NCBI GenBank assembly: GCA_011391285.1
Contig: JAABQU010000038.1
Span: forward strand, 1 to 6,027
Source of the DNA: Thiobacillus sp.
GTDB taxonomy: Bacteria > Pseudomonadota > Gammaproteobacteria > Burkholderiales > Thiobacillaceae
Direction: 5' to 3'
Length of the DNA stretch: 6,027 nucleotides
A program made the position numbers and the translations under genes. The notes under the pieces were generated by a model that worked only from the letters and a program-made list of their open reading frames with translations, ran no database searches and was not told the origin of the DNA. Shown here piece after piece: positions 1-6,027 of this stretch. Each line of letters opens with the position of its first letter. Position 1 is the first letter of the stretch.

Positions 1-941
1 AGGTAGGTCTTGACGAAGGTAGGCAGCACCAGCTGGGCGTCTTCGGCCAGCAGCGCCGTGGTCATGATGGGGTCGACCAGGGTCGCGGAATAGGTGAGAT
101 AGATCGGCACCGCGGCGAAGAGGAAGTACAGGGTGCCGCCGATGACCGTGCCCCACACTGCGATCCGCTCGTTGCGGGATGCGTTGGCGCGCTGGAACAC
201 GTCCTGCTGCGGAATCGAGCCGAAGCCCATGGTCAGCAAGCCCGCGATGAAGGTGACGATCGCCGCCCATTCCATGGCCGGCCAGAATTCGAACTTGCCC
301 GCGGCGGCGGCGTGCTCGATCACCGGGGCGACGCCGCCCACTTCGGGCATGTCGCCCACCAGCACGGATATCCACAGCAGGCCGGAGACGATAAGGGTCA
401 TCTGCACCAGGGTGGTGAGCGCTACCGACCACATGCCACCGAACAGCGTGTAGAGCGAGACCACGGCAGCGCCGATCAGGATGCCCTGCGAAGTCGGGAT
501 GACGCCGTCGGAGAGCACGTTGAATACCAGCCCCAGTGCCATCACCTGTGCCGACACCCAGCCGAGGTAGGAGGCGGCGATGGCCAGGGACATGACGATT
601 TCCACCGGACGGTTGTAGCGCTGGCGGTAGAAGTCGCCCAGGGTGATGAGCTTCATGCGGTAAAGTGGCCGCGCGAAAAACAGGCCGAACAGGACCAGCG
701 CCAGCGAGGCACCGAAGGGGTCGGAAATCGTGCCGCCGAGGTTCTCGTCGAGGAAGGTGGCGGGGATGCCGAGCACGGTCTCGGCGCCGAACCAGGTGGC
801 GAACACCATGGCGATCACCACGACCATCGGCAGCGAGCGACCGGCGGTGATGTAGTCGCTGGCGTTGTGGACCTTGGTGGCGGCGTAGATGCCGATGCCG
901 ATGGAGAGGACCAGATACAGAACGACAAAGCCAATCAGCAT
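1..941 (-). CDS. Sodium:solute symporter (SSS family), C-terminus cut off by the window edge
   Basis: Reading leftward from the ATG at 941 gives 313 uninterrupted codons plus two bases, with no stop before the edge. The product is very hydrophobic, with about eight likely membrane helices (near residues 2-20, 40-60, 76-92, 115-140, 152-172, 178-196, 224-244 and 260-284). SSS-type landmarks are FATWFGAET (47-55), the GGMWSV segment (168-173) ending in the Q of TLVQ (177-180), and GSIPQQDVFQR (241-251). SSS carriers import organic solutes using the sodium gradient; the substrate cannot be read from this sequence. Family members are usually about 450-500 residues, so roughly a third is missing. 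The start is supported by AAGGG 7 bases upstream; no other in-frame start lies between it and the ubiB stop. The gene is last seen in the ubiE-ubiJ-ubiB unit and is probably translationally coupled to ubiB. In the usual T-D-x-x-Q motif the aspartate position is threonine here (TTLVQ). Family assignment is strong; specificity is unknown. Confidence 0.93.
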   Translation of the reverse strand, partial: MLIGFVVLYLVLSIGIGIYAATKVHNASDYITAGRSLPMVVVIAMVFATWFGAETVLGIPATFLDENLGGTISDPFGASLALVLFGLFFARPLYRMKLITLGDFYRQRYNRPVEIVMSLAIAASYLGWVSAQVMALGLVFNVLSDGVIPTSQGILIGAAVVSLYTLFGGMWSVALTTLVQMTLIVSGLLWISVLVGDMPEVGGVAPVIEHAAAAGKFEFWPAMEWAAIVTFIAGLLTMGFGSIPQQDVFQRANASRNERIAVWGTVIGGTLYFLFAAVPIYLTYSATLVDPIMTTALLAEDAQLVLPTFVKTY

Positions 942-948
942 GGCGGTG

Positions 949-953
949 CCCTT
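949..953 (-). promoter_or_regulatory. Ribosome binding site of the symporter gene, overlapping the ubiB stop
   Basis: AAGGG on the minus strand lies 7 bases before the ATG at 941. Its first two bases are the last two of the ubiB TAA stop (952-954). This placement fixes the symporter start and suggests that ribosomes finishing ubiB help initiate on the symporter. Confidence 0.7.
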
Positions 954-2475
954 ATCGCAGGTTGAAATAGAGGGTGGCAACTGCCAGCACGGCGAGCAGG
1001 CCGGCGATGACGCCGAGCCAGCGGTTGCGCGCCTGCTGCTGGTGCAACATGAGGGTGACGCCGGCCTCCAACTGGACCAGCCGGTTTTCGTTCAGGGCAT
1101 GGTGGGCCAGGCGCGGCAATTGCGGCAGCAGCGTCGCCCATTTGGGCGCTTCGGTCTGCAGGTTTTTCACCAGCGCACGCCAGCCGATCTGCTCGTTCAT
1201 CCAGCGCTCAAGGAAGGGTTTGGCGGTTTTCCACAGATCGAGCTCGGGGTCGAGCTGGCGGCCGAGGCCTTCGATGTTGAGCAGGGTCTTCTGCAGCAGC
1301 ACCAGCTGCGGCTGGATCTCGACGTTGAAGCGGCGCGAGGCCTGGAACAGCTGCAGCAGCACGCGGCCGAAGGAGATCTCCTTCAGCGGGCGGTCGAACA
1401 CCGGCTCGCATACCGCACGCACAGCGGCTTCGAGTTCGTCGATGCGGGTGTCGGCCGGCACCCAGCCGGACTCCAGATGCGCCAGCGCCACCCCCTTGTA
1501 GTCGCGGCGGAAGAAGGCCAGGAAGTTGCGCGCGAGGTATTGCTTGTCGACCTCGGTGAGCGTGCCCATGATGCCGAAGTCGAGGGCGACGTACTGGCCA
1601 TCCGGCCTGACGAGGATGTTGCCGGGGTGCATGTCGGCGTGGAAGAAGCCGTCGCGGAATACCTGGGTGAAGAAGATTTCCACCCCGGCGGCGGCGAGCC
1701 TCGGGATGTCGACGCCAGCCTCGCGCAGACGGTCGATCTGGCTTACCGGGATGCCGTCCATGCGGTCCATCACCATGACATTCCTGTCGCAGTAGTCCCA
1801 GTAGACGCCGGGCACCGCGAGCAGCGGCGAATCCTTGAAGTTGCGCCGCAGCTGCGAGCAGTTGGCGGCCTCGCGCATCAGGTCGAGCTCGTCCTCCAGG
1901 TGCTTCTCGAACTCGGCGACGACCTCGCGTGGCCGCAGCCGCCGGCCGTCGGCGAACAGCTTTTCCACCAGCCCGGCAGCGGCGTAGAGCAGCGACACGT
2001 CGTGCGCGATCACCGGCGCGATGCCGGGGCGCAGCACCTTCACCGCGACGGCGGTGCCGTCGTGCAGGCGCGCGAAATGCACCTGCGCCACCGAAGCCGA
2101 GGCGATGGGGGTGGCGTCGAATTCGGCGAAGACCTCGGCAAGCGGCTTTTTATAGGCGGCTTCCAGCGTGGCGATGGCCTCAACTGACGGGAAGGGCGGC
2201 ACCCTGTCCTGCAATTGGGCCAGTTCGTCGGCGAGGTCGAGCGGCACCAGGTCGCGGCGGGTTGACAGCATCTGTCCGAACTTGACGAAGATCGGTCCCA
2301 GTGCCTCCAGCGCGCGGCGCAGCCTCACCCCGCGTGGCTCGGAAAGCGGCCGCCAGAACAGGGCGAAGCGCACCAGCCAGCGCAGCGGACGCACCCGTTC
2401 GTGACCGAGGAAGAACTCCTCCAGCCCGAAGCGCAGGCCGATGGTGAGGATGCGGGCGAGGCGCAGCAGTTTCAT
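952..2475 (-). CDS. ubiB: UbiB, ABC1/ADCK-type atypical kinase of ubiquinone biosynthesis
   Basis: The 507-residue protein belongs to the UbiB/ABC1/COQ8 family, membrane-associated kinase-like ATPases needed for coenzyme Q synthesis, thought to act on lipid precursors or the Ubi complex and not as conventional protein kinases. Visible motifs are the family-specific KxGQ (K65-Q68), the LQDRVPPF segment (88-95), the alanine-rich loop ASASVAQVH (125-133) that replaces a glycine-rich loop, the ATP lysine K146 in AVKV, the ExD motif E196/D198 before REAAN, the catalytic [11 protein letters not shown] (279-289) and metal-binding DFG (299-301). The C-terminus has a hydrophobic segment (about 486-504) matching the membrane anchor typical of UbiB. 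All key residues are intact, and the length is slightly below the E. coli protein (546). Its ATG shares the ATGA overlap with the ubiJ stop. Upstream there is only a poor Shine-Dalgarno match, so initiation probably relies on coupling to ubiJ. Confidence 0.96.
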   Translation of the reverse strand: MKLLRLARILTIGLRFGLEEFFLGHERVRPLRWLVRFALFWRPLSEPRGVRLRRALEALGPIFVKFGQMLSTRRDLVPLDLADELAQLQDRVPPFPSVEAIATLEAAYKKPLAEVFAEFDATPIASASVAQVHFARLHDGTAVAVKVLRPGIAPVIAHDVSLLYAAAGLVEKLFADGRRLRPREVVAEFEKHLEDELDLMREAANCSQLRRNFKDSPLLAVPGVYWDYCDRNVMVMDRMDGIPVSQIDRLREAGVDIPRLAAAGVEIFFTQVFRDGFFHADMHPGNILVRPDGQYVALDFGIMGTLTEVDKQYLARNFLAFFRRDYKGVALAHLESGWVPADTRIDELEAAVRAVCEPVFDRPLKEISFGRVLLQLFQASRRFNVEIQPQLVLLQKTLLNIEGLGRQLDPELDLWKTAKPFLERWMNEQIGWRALVKNLQTEAPKWATLLPQLPRLAHHALNENRLVQLEAGVTLMLHQQQARNRWLGVIAGLLAVLAVATLYFNLR

Positions 2476-3068
2476 CGGGTACGCGGCGTTTCCAGCCCAC
2501 GCAGGCGGGCATCCAGCCGCGCCACATCATCGGCCAGCACGTCGACTTCATGGTTGAAACGGGCGACATCGACGCCGCGGGCCATGAGTTCGGCTTCCTC
2601 GACCAGGTATTCGCCGGCGTTGTGTCCCACGCTGGAGAACGCATGGGCAAGGCCAGCCAGTGCGTTGCGGCCGAATGCATGGAGGCGGTGCGCCGCGATG
2701 TCGCCGACGATCGGCGCAAGGTCGGCTTCAACATCCCACTCCAGTTGCTTGAACACGCGATCGAGCGTTGCGAGCAGCGCCGGGTCACCGCTGTAGTCGG
2801 CGAAACGCCATGCTTCGCGGCCAAAAAACAGCAGGCGTGCGACGAGCGCGGGAGTGGGGCGGATGATGGCGTCGGGGGCGTCGACGGCGGCCTCGGAAAA
2901 ACAGCCGTCGTCGGCGATGCGGAAATCGAACTGCGCCAGCGTCAGGTCGAAGCGTACGCTGCGCCCGGCGTGGCGGCGTAGCGTGCCGGTCGCCCCCGGC
3001 GACTGCTGCAGCAGATGATTGAGGCCGTGTTCGATGTGGCCCGCCGTGATCAGGCCCAGCGGGATCAA
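2472..3068 (-). CDS. ubiJ: UbiJ, SCP2-domain ubiquinone biosynthesis accessory protein (TTG start)
   Basis: This 198-residue protein lies between ubiE and ubiB, where E. coli has ubiJ (formerly yigP, 201 aa). UbiJ is a non-catalytic, lipid-binding member of the soluble Ubi complex and helps deliver the hydrophobic intermediate to the hydroxylases and methyltransferases. An SCP2-like domain spans about residues 12-112. The conserved stretch [21 protein letters not shown] is typical of UbiJ and sits at about 109-129. A C-terminal helix (about 165-192) has coiled-coil-like heptads, fitting the known pairing with UbiK. The open frame extends far upstream inside ubiE, but that part is a ubiE shadow. 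After the ubiE stop there is no in-frame ATG before the middle of the domain. I chose TTG at 3068 because AAGGG lies 9 bases upstream and the start overlaps the ubiE stop as TTGA. CTG codons at 3059 or 3053 are less likely alternatives. Confidence 0.88.
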   Translation of the reverse strand: MIPLGLITAGHIEHGLNHLLQQSPGATGTLRRHAGRSVRFDLTLAQFDFRIADDGCFSEAAVDAPDAIIRPTPALVARLLFFGREAWRFADYSGDPALLATLDRVFKQLEWDVEADLAPIVGDIAAHRLHAFGRNALAGLAHAFSSVGHNAGEYLVEEAELMARGVDVARFNHEVDVLADDVARLDARLRGLETPRTR

Positions 3069-3799
3069 ATCTTGAAGCCCTTGTGCAGGGCCACCACGCC
3101 GGCCGTCAGGTTGTGGTAGCTGACTTTGGCGAAGCCTGCGTTTTCCATCATGGTCTTCAATTCTTCCTGGCCGGGATGCATGCGGATCGATTCGGCCAGA
3201 TACTGGTAGCTGTCCGCATCGTTGGCGACCAGCTTGCCCATCAGCGGCAGCAGCTTGAAGGAATAGAGGTCGTAGGCCGGTTCCAGCGGCTTCCACACCC
3301 TGGAAAACTCCAGCACCAGCAGGCGTCCGCCGGGCTTCAGCACGCGGTGCATCTCGGCCAGCGCCTGATCCTTGTGCGTCATGTTGCGCAGGCCGAAGGC
3401 CACCGACACGCAGTCGAAATAATTGTCGGGGAACGGCAGCCGCTCGCCATCGCACTGCACGGTGGGCGGCGTTTTGCCCTCGTTCAGCATGCGGTCGCGC
3501 CCTTCGCGCAGCATGGAGAAGTTGATGTCGGTGAGCAGCACGGTGCCGGTCTCGCCGACTTCCTTCAGGAACAGCCGGGTGAGGTCGGCGGTGCCGCCGG
3601 CGACGTCGAGCACACGCATCCCGGACCGCAGACCCGCCTGCGCCACGGCAAAACGCTTCCACAACCGGTGCAGGCCGGCCGACATGAGGTCGTTCATGAT
3701 GTCGTACTGCGCGGCGACGGAATGAAAAACCTCGGCGACCTTGGCGGCCTTCTCGGACTCGGCGACCTGCTGGTAGCCGAAATGGGTGGTTTTATCCAT
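3065..3799 (-). CDS. ubiE: UbiE, ubiquinone/menaquinone biosynthesis C-methyltransferase
   Basis: The 244-residue protein is a class I SAM-dependent methyltransferase. It methylates carbon of the benzoquinol ring in ubiquinone synthesis and, where menaquinone is made, converts demethylmenaquinol to menaquinol. The first UbiE signature, [16 protein letters not shown], is at residues 32-47. SAM motif [13 protein letters not shown], is at 63-74, followed by DINFSML (91-97), the GLRNM stretch (136-140) and the second signature RVLKPGG (152-158) with LEFSR (163-167). Length and ends match the family, and no residue looks missing. The ATG at 3799 gives the expected N-terminus (THFGYQQV). It is unusual in having no Shine-Dalgarno sequence: the bases just upstream are nearly all pyrimidines. 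The stop overlaps the start of ubiJ by 4 bp, making this the first gene of a tightly coupled operon running left. Confidence 0.97.
   Translation of the reverse strand: MDKTTHFGYQQVAESEKAAKVAEVFHSVAAQYDIMNDLMSAGLHRLWKRFAVAQAGLRSGMRVLDVAGGTADLTRLFLKEVGETGTVLLTDINFSMLREGRDRMLNEGKTPPTVQCDGERLPFPDNYFDCVSVAFGLRNMTHKDQALAEMHRVLKPGGRLLVLEFSRVWKPLEPAYDLYSFKLLPLMGKLVANDADSYQYLAESIRMHPGQEELKTMMENAGFAKVSYHNLTAGVVALHKGFKI
3078..3082 (-). promoter_or_regulatory. Ribosome binding site that decides the ubiJ TTG start
   Basis: AAGGG on the minus strand lies inside the last codons of ubiE, 9 bases before the TTG at 3068. It is the best Shine-Dalgarno match near the ubiE-ubiJ junction and favours TTG over the later CTG codons. 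Confidence 0.6.
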
Positions 3800-3802
3800 G
3801 GC

Positions 3803-3820
3803 AGAGGGGAAAAGGGGAAA
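3803..3820 (-). promoter_or_regulatory. Pyrimidine-only leader tract before ubiE
   Basis: On the minus strand 18 consecutive pyrimidines lie directly before the ubiE start, separated from the ATG only by GCC; the core is CCCCTTTTCCCC (3806-3817). It occupies the place where a Shine-Dalgarno sequence would be and would make up nearly the whole 5' leader if the promoter at 3828-3836 is used. Pyrimidine-rich leaders can be bound by ribosomal protein S1; that role is inferred here. Confidence 0.5.
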
Positions 3821-3827
3821 CCCGCGA

Positions 3828-3836
3828 ATTCTACCA
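3828..3836 (-). promoter_or_regulatory. Putative extended -10 promoter of the ubi operon
   Basis: TGGTAGAAT on the minus strand matches the extended -10 pattern TGnTATAAT with one hexamer mismatch. I see no good -35 hexamer 16-18 bases upstream, which is tolerated at extended -10 promoters. Transcription would start near 3820-3821, leaving a leader of about 21 bases before ubiE. This is the only promoter-like site I find for the leftward unit. Confidence 0.5.
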
Positions 3837-3884
3837 GCGTGCGGCGTGCAAGGGCTCCCGGGTAGCCGTTCATGAACCTGTCGG

Positions 3885-3917
3885 GTGTCACAAATCGGTC
3901 ATACTGCTGTCATAGTA
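3885..3917 (+). promoter_or_regulatory. Pho box: three direct 11-bp PhoB half-sites
   Basis: Three consecutive 11-bp units are present: GTGTCACAAAT (3885-3895), CGGTCATACTG (3896-3906) and CTGTCATAGTA (3907-3917). The known PhoB half-site is CTGTCAT followed by a 4-bp AT-rich spacer, repeated at 11-bp spacing. The third unit carries a perfect heptamer and the others have one or two mismatches. The units point toward phoB and end 31 bp before its start codon, where PhoB replaces -35 recognition at activated promoters. This strongly suggests that phosphate starvation induces phoB-phoR through PhoB itself. Confidence 0.82.
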
Positions 3918-3921
3918 TGGA

Positions 3922-3927
3922 TAGCAT
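3922..3927 (+). promoter_or_regulatory. Candidate -10 element of the phoB promoter
   Basis: TAGCAT matches four of six positions of TATAAT and begins 8 bases after the last Pho-box heptamer. At E. coli phoA the gap is about 10, so the spacing is close but not exact. A start near 3934 would leave a leader of about 15 bases containing the ribosome binding site. There is no -35 hexamer, as expected for a PhoB-activated promoter. Confidence 0.4.
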
Positions 3928-3939
3928 CCAAATAAGGCT

Positions 3940-3943
3940 GGAG
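3940..3943 (+). promoter_or_regulatory. Ribosome binding site of phoB
   Basis: GGAG lies 5 bases before the ATG at 3949 and supports that start codon. Confidence 0.65.
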
Positions 3944-3948
3944 TCACC

Positions 3949-4641
3949 ATGGCTGCCAATATATTGCTGGTCGAAGACGAACCCGGGATTCAGGAGCTGC
4001 TGAAATTCAACCTGGCGCAGGCGGGTCATCAGGTTACCGCCGCTGGCGATGCCGAGCACGCGCTGAAATTCCTCAGGAGCACCCTGCCCGACGTCATCCT
4101 GCTCGACTGGATGCTGCCCGGCATGTCGGGCATCGACCTGTGCAAGCGGCTGCGTAGCGACGAACGCTACCAGCCGATTCCCATCATCATGCTGACCGCA
4201 CGCGGCGAGGAACGCGACAAGGTGCTGGGGCTGGACACCGGTGCCGACGACTACATCACCAAGCCGTTCTCGCCGCGCGAACTGGTGTCGCGCATCAAGG
4301 CCGTGCTGCGCCGCCGCGCGCCGCAGATGACCGACGAACCGGTGGAAATCAGTGGTCTCAGGCTCGATCCCACCAGCCATCGCGTGCAGGGCCGCGGCCA
4401 AGCGCTGGACCTCGGCCCCACCGAATTCCGCCTGCTGCATTTCTTCATGACACATCCCGAACGGGTCTATTCGCGCACCCAGCTGCTCGACCAGGTGTGG
4501 GGCGACGACGTGTTCGTCGAGGAGCGCACCGTCGATGTCCACATCCGCCGCCTGCGTCTGGCGCTGGAGCCTTCCGGCCATGCCGACCTGATCCAGACCG
4601 TCCGCGGCTCGGGTTATCGCTTTTCGACTGACGTGGGATAA
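3949..4641 (+). CDS. phoB: PhoB, phosphate regulon response regulator
   Basis: The 230-residue protein is an OmpR/PhoB-type two-component regulator. The receiver domain covers about residues 4-118, with the acidic pocket E9/D10, phospho-acceptor D53 in LLDWMLPG, T83 in MLTARG and K105 in ITKPFSP. The C-terminal winged helix covers about 132-227. It has the PhoB-type sequence [11 protein letters not shown], then the recognition-helix stretch [14 protein letters not shown], and it ends in [10 protein letters not shown]. These features match PhoB specifically and not just the wider OmpR family. When phosphorylated by PhoR, PhoB binds Pho boxes and recruits RNA polymerase to phosphate-uptake and scavenging genes. 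A three-unit Pho box lies just upstream of its own gene, and phoR follows after 33 bp on the same strand. All catalytic residues are present, and the length is typical (E. coli 229). Confidence 0.97.
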   Translation: MAANILLVEDEPGIQELLKFNLAQAGHQVTAAGDAEHALKFLRSTLPDVILLDWMLPGMSGIDLCKRLRSDERYQPIPIIMLTARGEERDKVLGLDTGADDYITKPFSPRELVSRIKAVLRRRAPQMTDEPVEISGLRLDPTSHRVQGRGQALDLGPTEFRLLHFFMTHPERVYSRTQLLDQVWGDDVFVEERTVDVHIRRLRLALEPSGHADLIQTVRGSGYRFSTDVG

Positions 4642-4674
4642 TCCGCCCACCTTGGTTTCATCGAACACATAAAC

Positions 4675-6027
4675 ATGGGTTTCTGGTGGCGTCCGCTTGG
4701 TGTGCTGGCCAGCGTCCTGCTGGGTGCGCTGTTTTTGTGGGCGGGCTGGGGCTGGGTCGCTGCGCTCGGTTTTCTGGCGGGCATCCAGGCCTTCGTGATG
4801 CTGCGCCGCCTGTGGCAGGAATTCCGCCTGTCGCGCTGGCTGGAAAACCCCGACGAAGTGGAGCCGCCCGACGCCACCGGCACTTGGGGCGACATCTTCT
4901 ATCGGCTGCAGAAACTGCAGCGCCGCCAGAAAGCCAGCCGTGGCCAGCTCACCTCCGCGCTCGAACAGTTCGAGCACGCCGCGATGGCCGTGCCCGACGG
5001 CATGGTCATTCTCAATGGCAACGATCAGATCGATTGGTGCAACCCCGCTTCGCGCACCTACCTGGGGCTGGACTGCGAGCGTGACCGCGGCCAGTTCGTG
5101 CGTTATCTGCTGCGGCAGGCGCATTTTCTGGATTTTCTCGATGCCGCAGATTTTTCGCGCCGCCTGGTGTGCAAATCACCGATCAATCGCGAGGCGACCT
5201 TGTCGCTACAGCTGGTGCCGTTCGGCGAGGGCAAGAAACTGCTGGTTGCGCGCGACATCACCGAACTCGAACGGGTCGACGCCATGCGGCGCGACTTCAT
5301 CGCCAACGTCTCGCATGAGCTGCGCACGCCGCTGACCGTGGTCGGCGGCTTCGTCGAAACCCTGGCCGATGCTCCCGAACTGCCGGCCAGCGAATCGCAC
5401 CGCTACTTCGACCTGATGCTGGACCACACGCGGCGCATGCAGCGCCTGCTGGACGATTTGCTGACCCTGTCACGCCTGGAAAGCGCCGACCACACGCTGA
5501 AGGACGAACCGATCAATGTCCAGGAGCTCGCGCATGCATTGAAAGCCGAAGCGGAGTCGCTGAGTCGCGGCCGGCATCAGGTCAGCCTGCAACTCGACAG
5601 CGGTGCCTGGCTGAAAGGCAATCTGCAGGAAGTCCGTAGTGCGCTCGGCAACCTGGTGTCGAACGCCGTGCGCTACACCCCGGAAGGCGGCGAGATCAGG
5701 CTCGTCTGGCGCGAGCGCGGCGGGGAAGGGGTGTTTTCCGTCATCGACACTGGCGAGGGCATCGCAGCGGAACATATCCCCCGCCTGACCGAGCGCTTCT
5801 ACCGGGTCGATCGCAGCCGCTCACGGGAAACCGGGGGAACCGGACTTGGCCTCGCCATCGTCAAGCATGTGCTCACCCGTCACGGCGCAAGGCTGGAAGT
5901 ACAGTCGATTCCGGGCAAGGGCAGCACTTTCTCGGCCATTTTCCCTGCCCAGCGTATTCAGCCGCCCGGTGTGCCCGAAAGCGGCAAAGTCATCCCGTTT
6001 CCGGAACGCGAGCAAGCCGCCGGGTGA
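4675..6027 (+). CDS. phoR: PhoR, phosphate regulon sensor histidine kinase
   Basis: The 450-residue membrane kinase is the partner of PhoB; in other bacteria it senses phosphate supply through PstSCAB and PhoU, not through a large periplasmic domain. The N-terminus has two closely spaced membrane helices (about 7-23 and 26-43) with almost no periplasmic loop, as in PhoR. A linker with WGDIFYRLQKLQRRQ (71-85) follows, then a PAS domain (about 95-198). The HisKA domain has the phospho-acceptor H214 in NVSHELRTPLT. The HATPase domain shows the N box (N326, N330 before YTP), the G1 box DTGEGI (358-363), the F box around F375 and the G2 box GGTGLGLAIVK (387-397). The TGA stop is the last three bases of the window, so the gene is complete. 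The ATG at 4675 gives the family-like start MGFWWRP, although no clear Shine-Dalgarno sequence precedes it. The 33-bp gap to phoB has no terminator, so the two are probably co-transcribed. Confidence 0.95.
   Translation: MGFWWRPLGVLASVLLGALFLWAGWGWVAALGFLAGIQAFVMLRRLWQEFRLSRWLENPDEVEPPDATGTWGDIFYRLQKLQRRQKASRGQLTSALEQFEHAAMAVPDGMVILNGNDQIDWCNPASRTYLGLDCERDRGQFVRYLLRQAHFLDFLDAADFSRRLVCKSPINREATLSLQLVPFGEGKKLLVARDITELERVDAMRRDFIANVSHELRTPLTVVGGFVETLADAPELPASESHRYFDLMLDHTRRMQRLLDDLLTLSRLESADHTLKDEPINVQELAHALKAEAESLSRGRHQVSLQLDSGAWLKGNLQEVRSALGNLVSNAVRYTPEGGEIRLVWRERGGEGVFSVIDTGEGIAAEHIPRLTERFYRVDRSRSRETGGTGLGLAIVKHVLTRHGARLEVQSIPGKGSTFSAIFPAQRIQPPGVPESGKVIPFPEREQAAG

Larger units (their letters stand above)
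3800..3948. other. Divergent intergenic region between ubiE and phoB
   Basis: This is the only sizeable non-coding stretch in the window. From left to right it holds the pyrimidine leader and extended -10 of ubiE (minus strand), a 10-bp perfect palindrome GTTCATGAAC (3868-3877), three direct Pho-box units (3885-3917), inverted repeats overlapping the last units, a candidate phoB -10 and the phoB ribosome binding site. I see no terminator hairpin, as expected between divergent genes, and no plausible short gene. Confidence 0.75.

Noticed and set aside
312..965. 217-codon plus-strand frame opposite the symporter
   Set aside because: The minus strand encodes a clear membrane transporter. The plus frame is rich in H, G, D and Q without a domain and is an antisense shadow.
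889..2187. 432-codon open frame on the plus strand opposite ubiB
   Set aside because: It is fully antisense to ubiB, whose motifs are intact. The translation is rich in Q, H, E, A and V with no recognisable domain, typical of a GC-rich shadow frame.
2180..2824. 214-codon minus-strand frame across the ubiJ-ubiB junction
   Set aside because: It overlaps both real genes out of frame, and its translation is arginine- and serine-rich with no domain.
3069..3662. Upstream extension of the ubiJ reading frame to an ATG at 3662
   Set aside because: This part overlaps ubiE in another frame and translates to arginine-rich, low-complexity sequence. The SCP2-type protein only begins after the ubiE stop.
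3083..3865. 260-codon plus-strand frame opposite ubiE
   Set aside because: It is antisense to ubiE, which has complete family signatures, and it runs across the ubiE promoter region. No supporting motif.
4642..4674. Possible terminator between phoB and phoR
   Set aside because: No GC-rich hairpin followed by a T run is present in the 33-bp gap, so I treat the two genes as one operon.
3910..5124. 404-codon open frame on the minus strand opposite phoB and the start of phoR
   Set aside because: It is antisense to two well-supported genes and spans their intergenic gap. The composition is shadow-like with no motif or ribosome site.
1..6027. Mobile element, CRISPR array, defence or other novel system
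   Set aside because: Every base outside the 150-bp divergent region and the 33-bp and 10-bp gaps belongs to a recognisable conserved gene. No repeats, transposase, integrase or atypical composition was seen.

Overview
This window looks like ordinary chromosomal DNA from a GC-rich betaproteobacterium. The protein sequences suggest a Rhodocyclales- or Nitrosomonadales-type organism (Thauera/Azoarcus/Thiobacillus-like), but that is a judgement from memory and not a database result. Coding density is very high, with one real intergenic region of about 150 bp. I see no mobile element, CRISPR array, tRNA or rRNA.

There are two divergent transcription units. Leftward from position 3799 runs a ubiquinone-biosynthesis cluster: ubiE (quinone C-methyltransferase), ubiJ (SCP2-domain lipid-binding accessory factor), ubiB (ABC1/ADCK-type atypical kinase/ATPase), and then a sodium:solute symporter gene that runs off the left edge. 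The genes are packed tightly. ubiE and ubiJ overlap by 4 bp as TTGA, ubiJ and ubiB overlap by 4 bp as ATGA, and the symporter starts 10 bp after ubiB with its ribosome binding site lying across the ubiB stop codon. The ubiE-ubiJ-ubiB order is the same as in Escherichia coli; the symporter is an added member.

Rightward from 3949 run phoB and phoR, the response regulator and membrane sensor kinase of the phosphate-starvation regulon. phoR ends exactly at the right edge. The region between the units (3800-3948) carries three direct 11-bp Pho-box half-sites just upstream of phoB, which points to autoregulation by phosphorylated PhoB. It also carries an extended -10 promoter for the ubi operon, followed by an almost purely pyrimidine leader with no Shine-Dalgarno sequence.

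I found no convincing undescribed system. The points most worth a second look are the three-unit Pho box with its embedded inverted repeats, the pyrimidine-only leader of ubiE, the TTG start and start/stop overlaps in the ubi operon, and the symporter co-transcribed with quinone genes. Several long open frames antisense to these genes are shadows produced by the high GC content.
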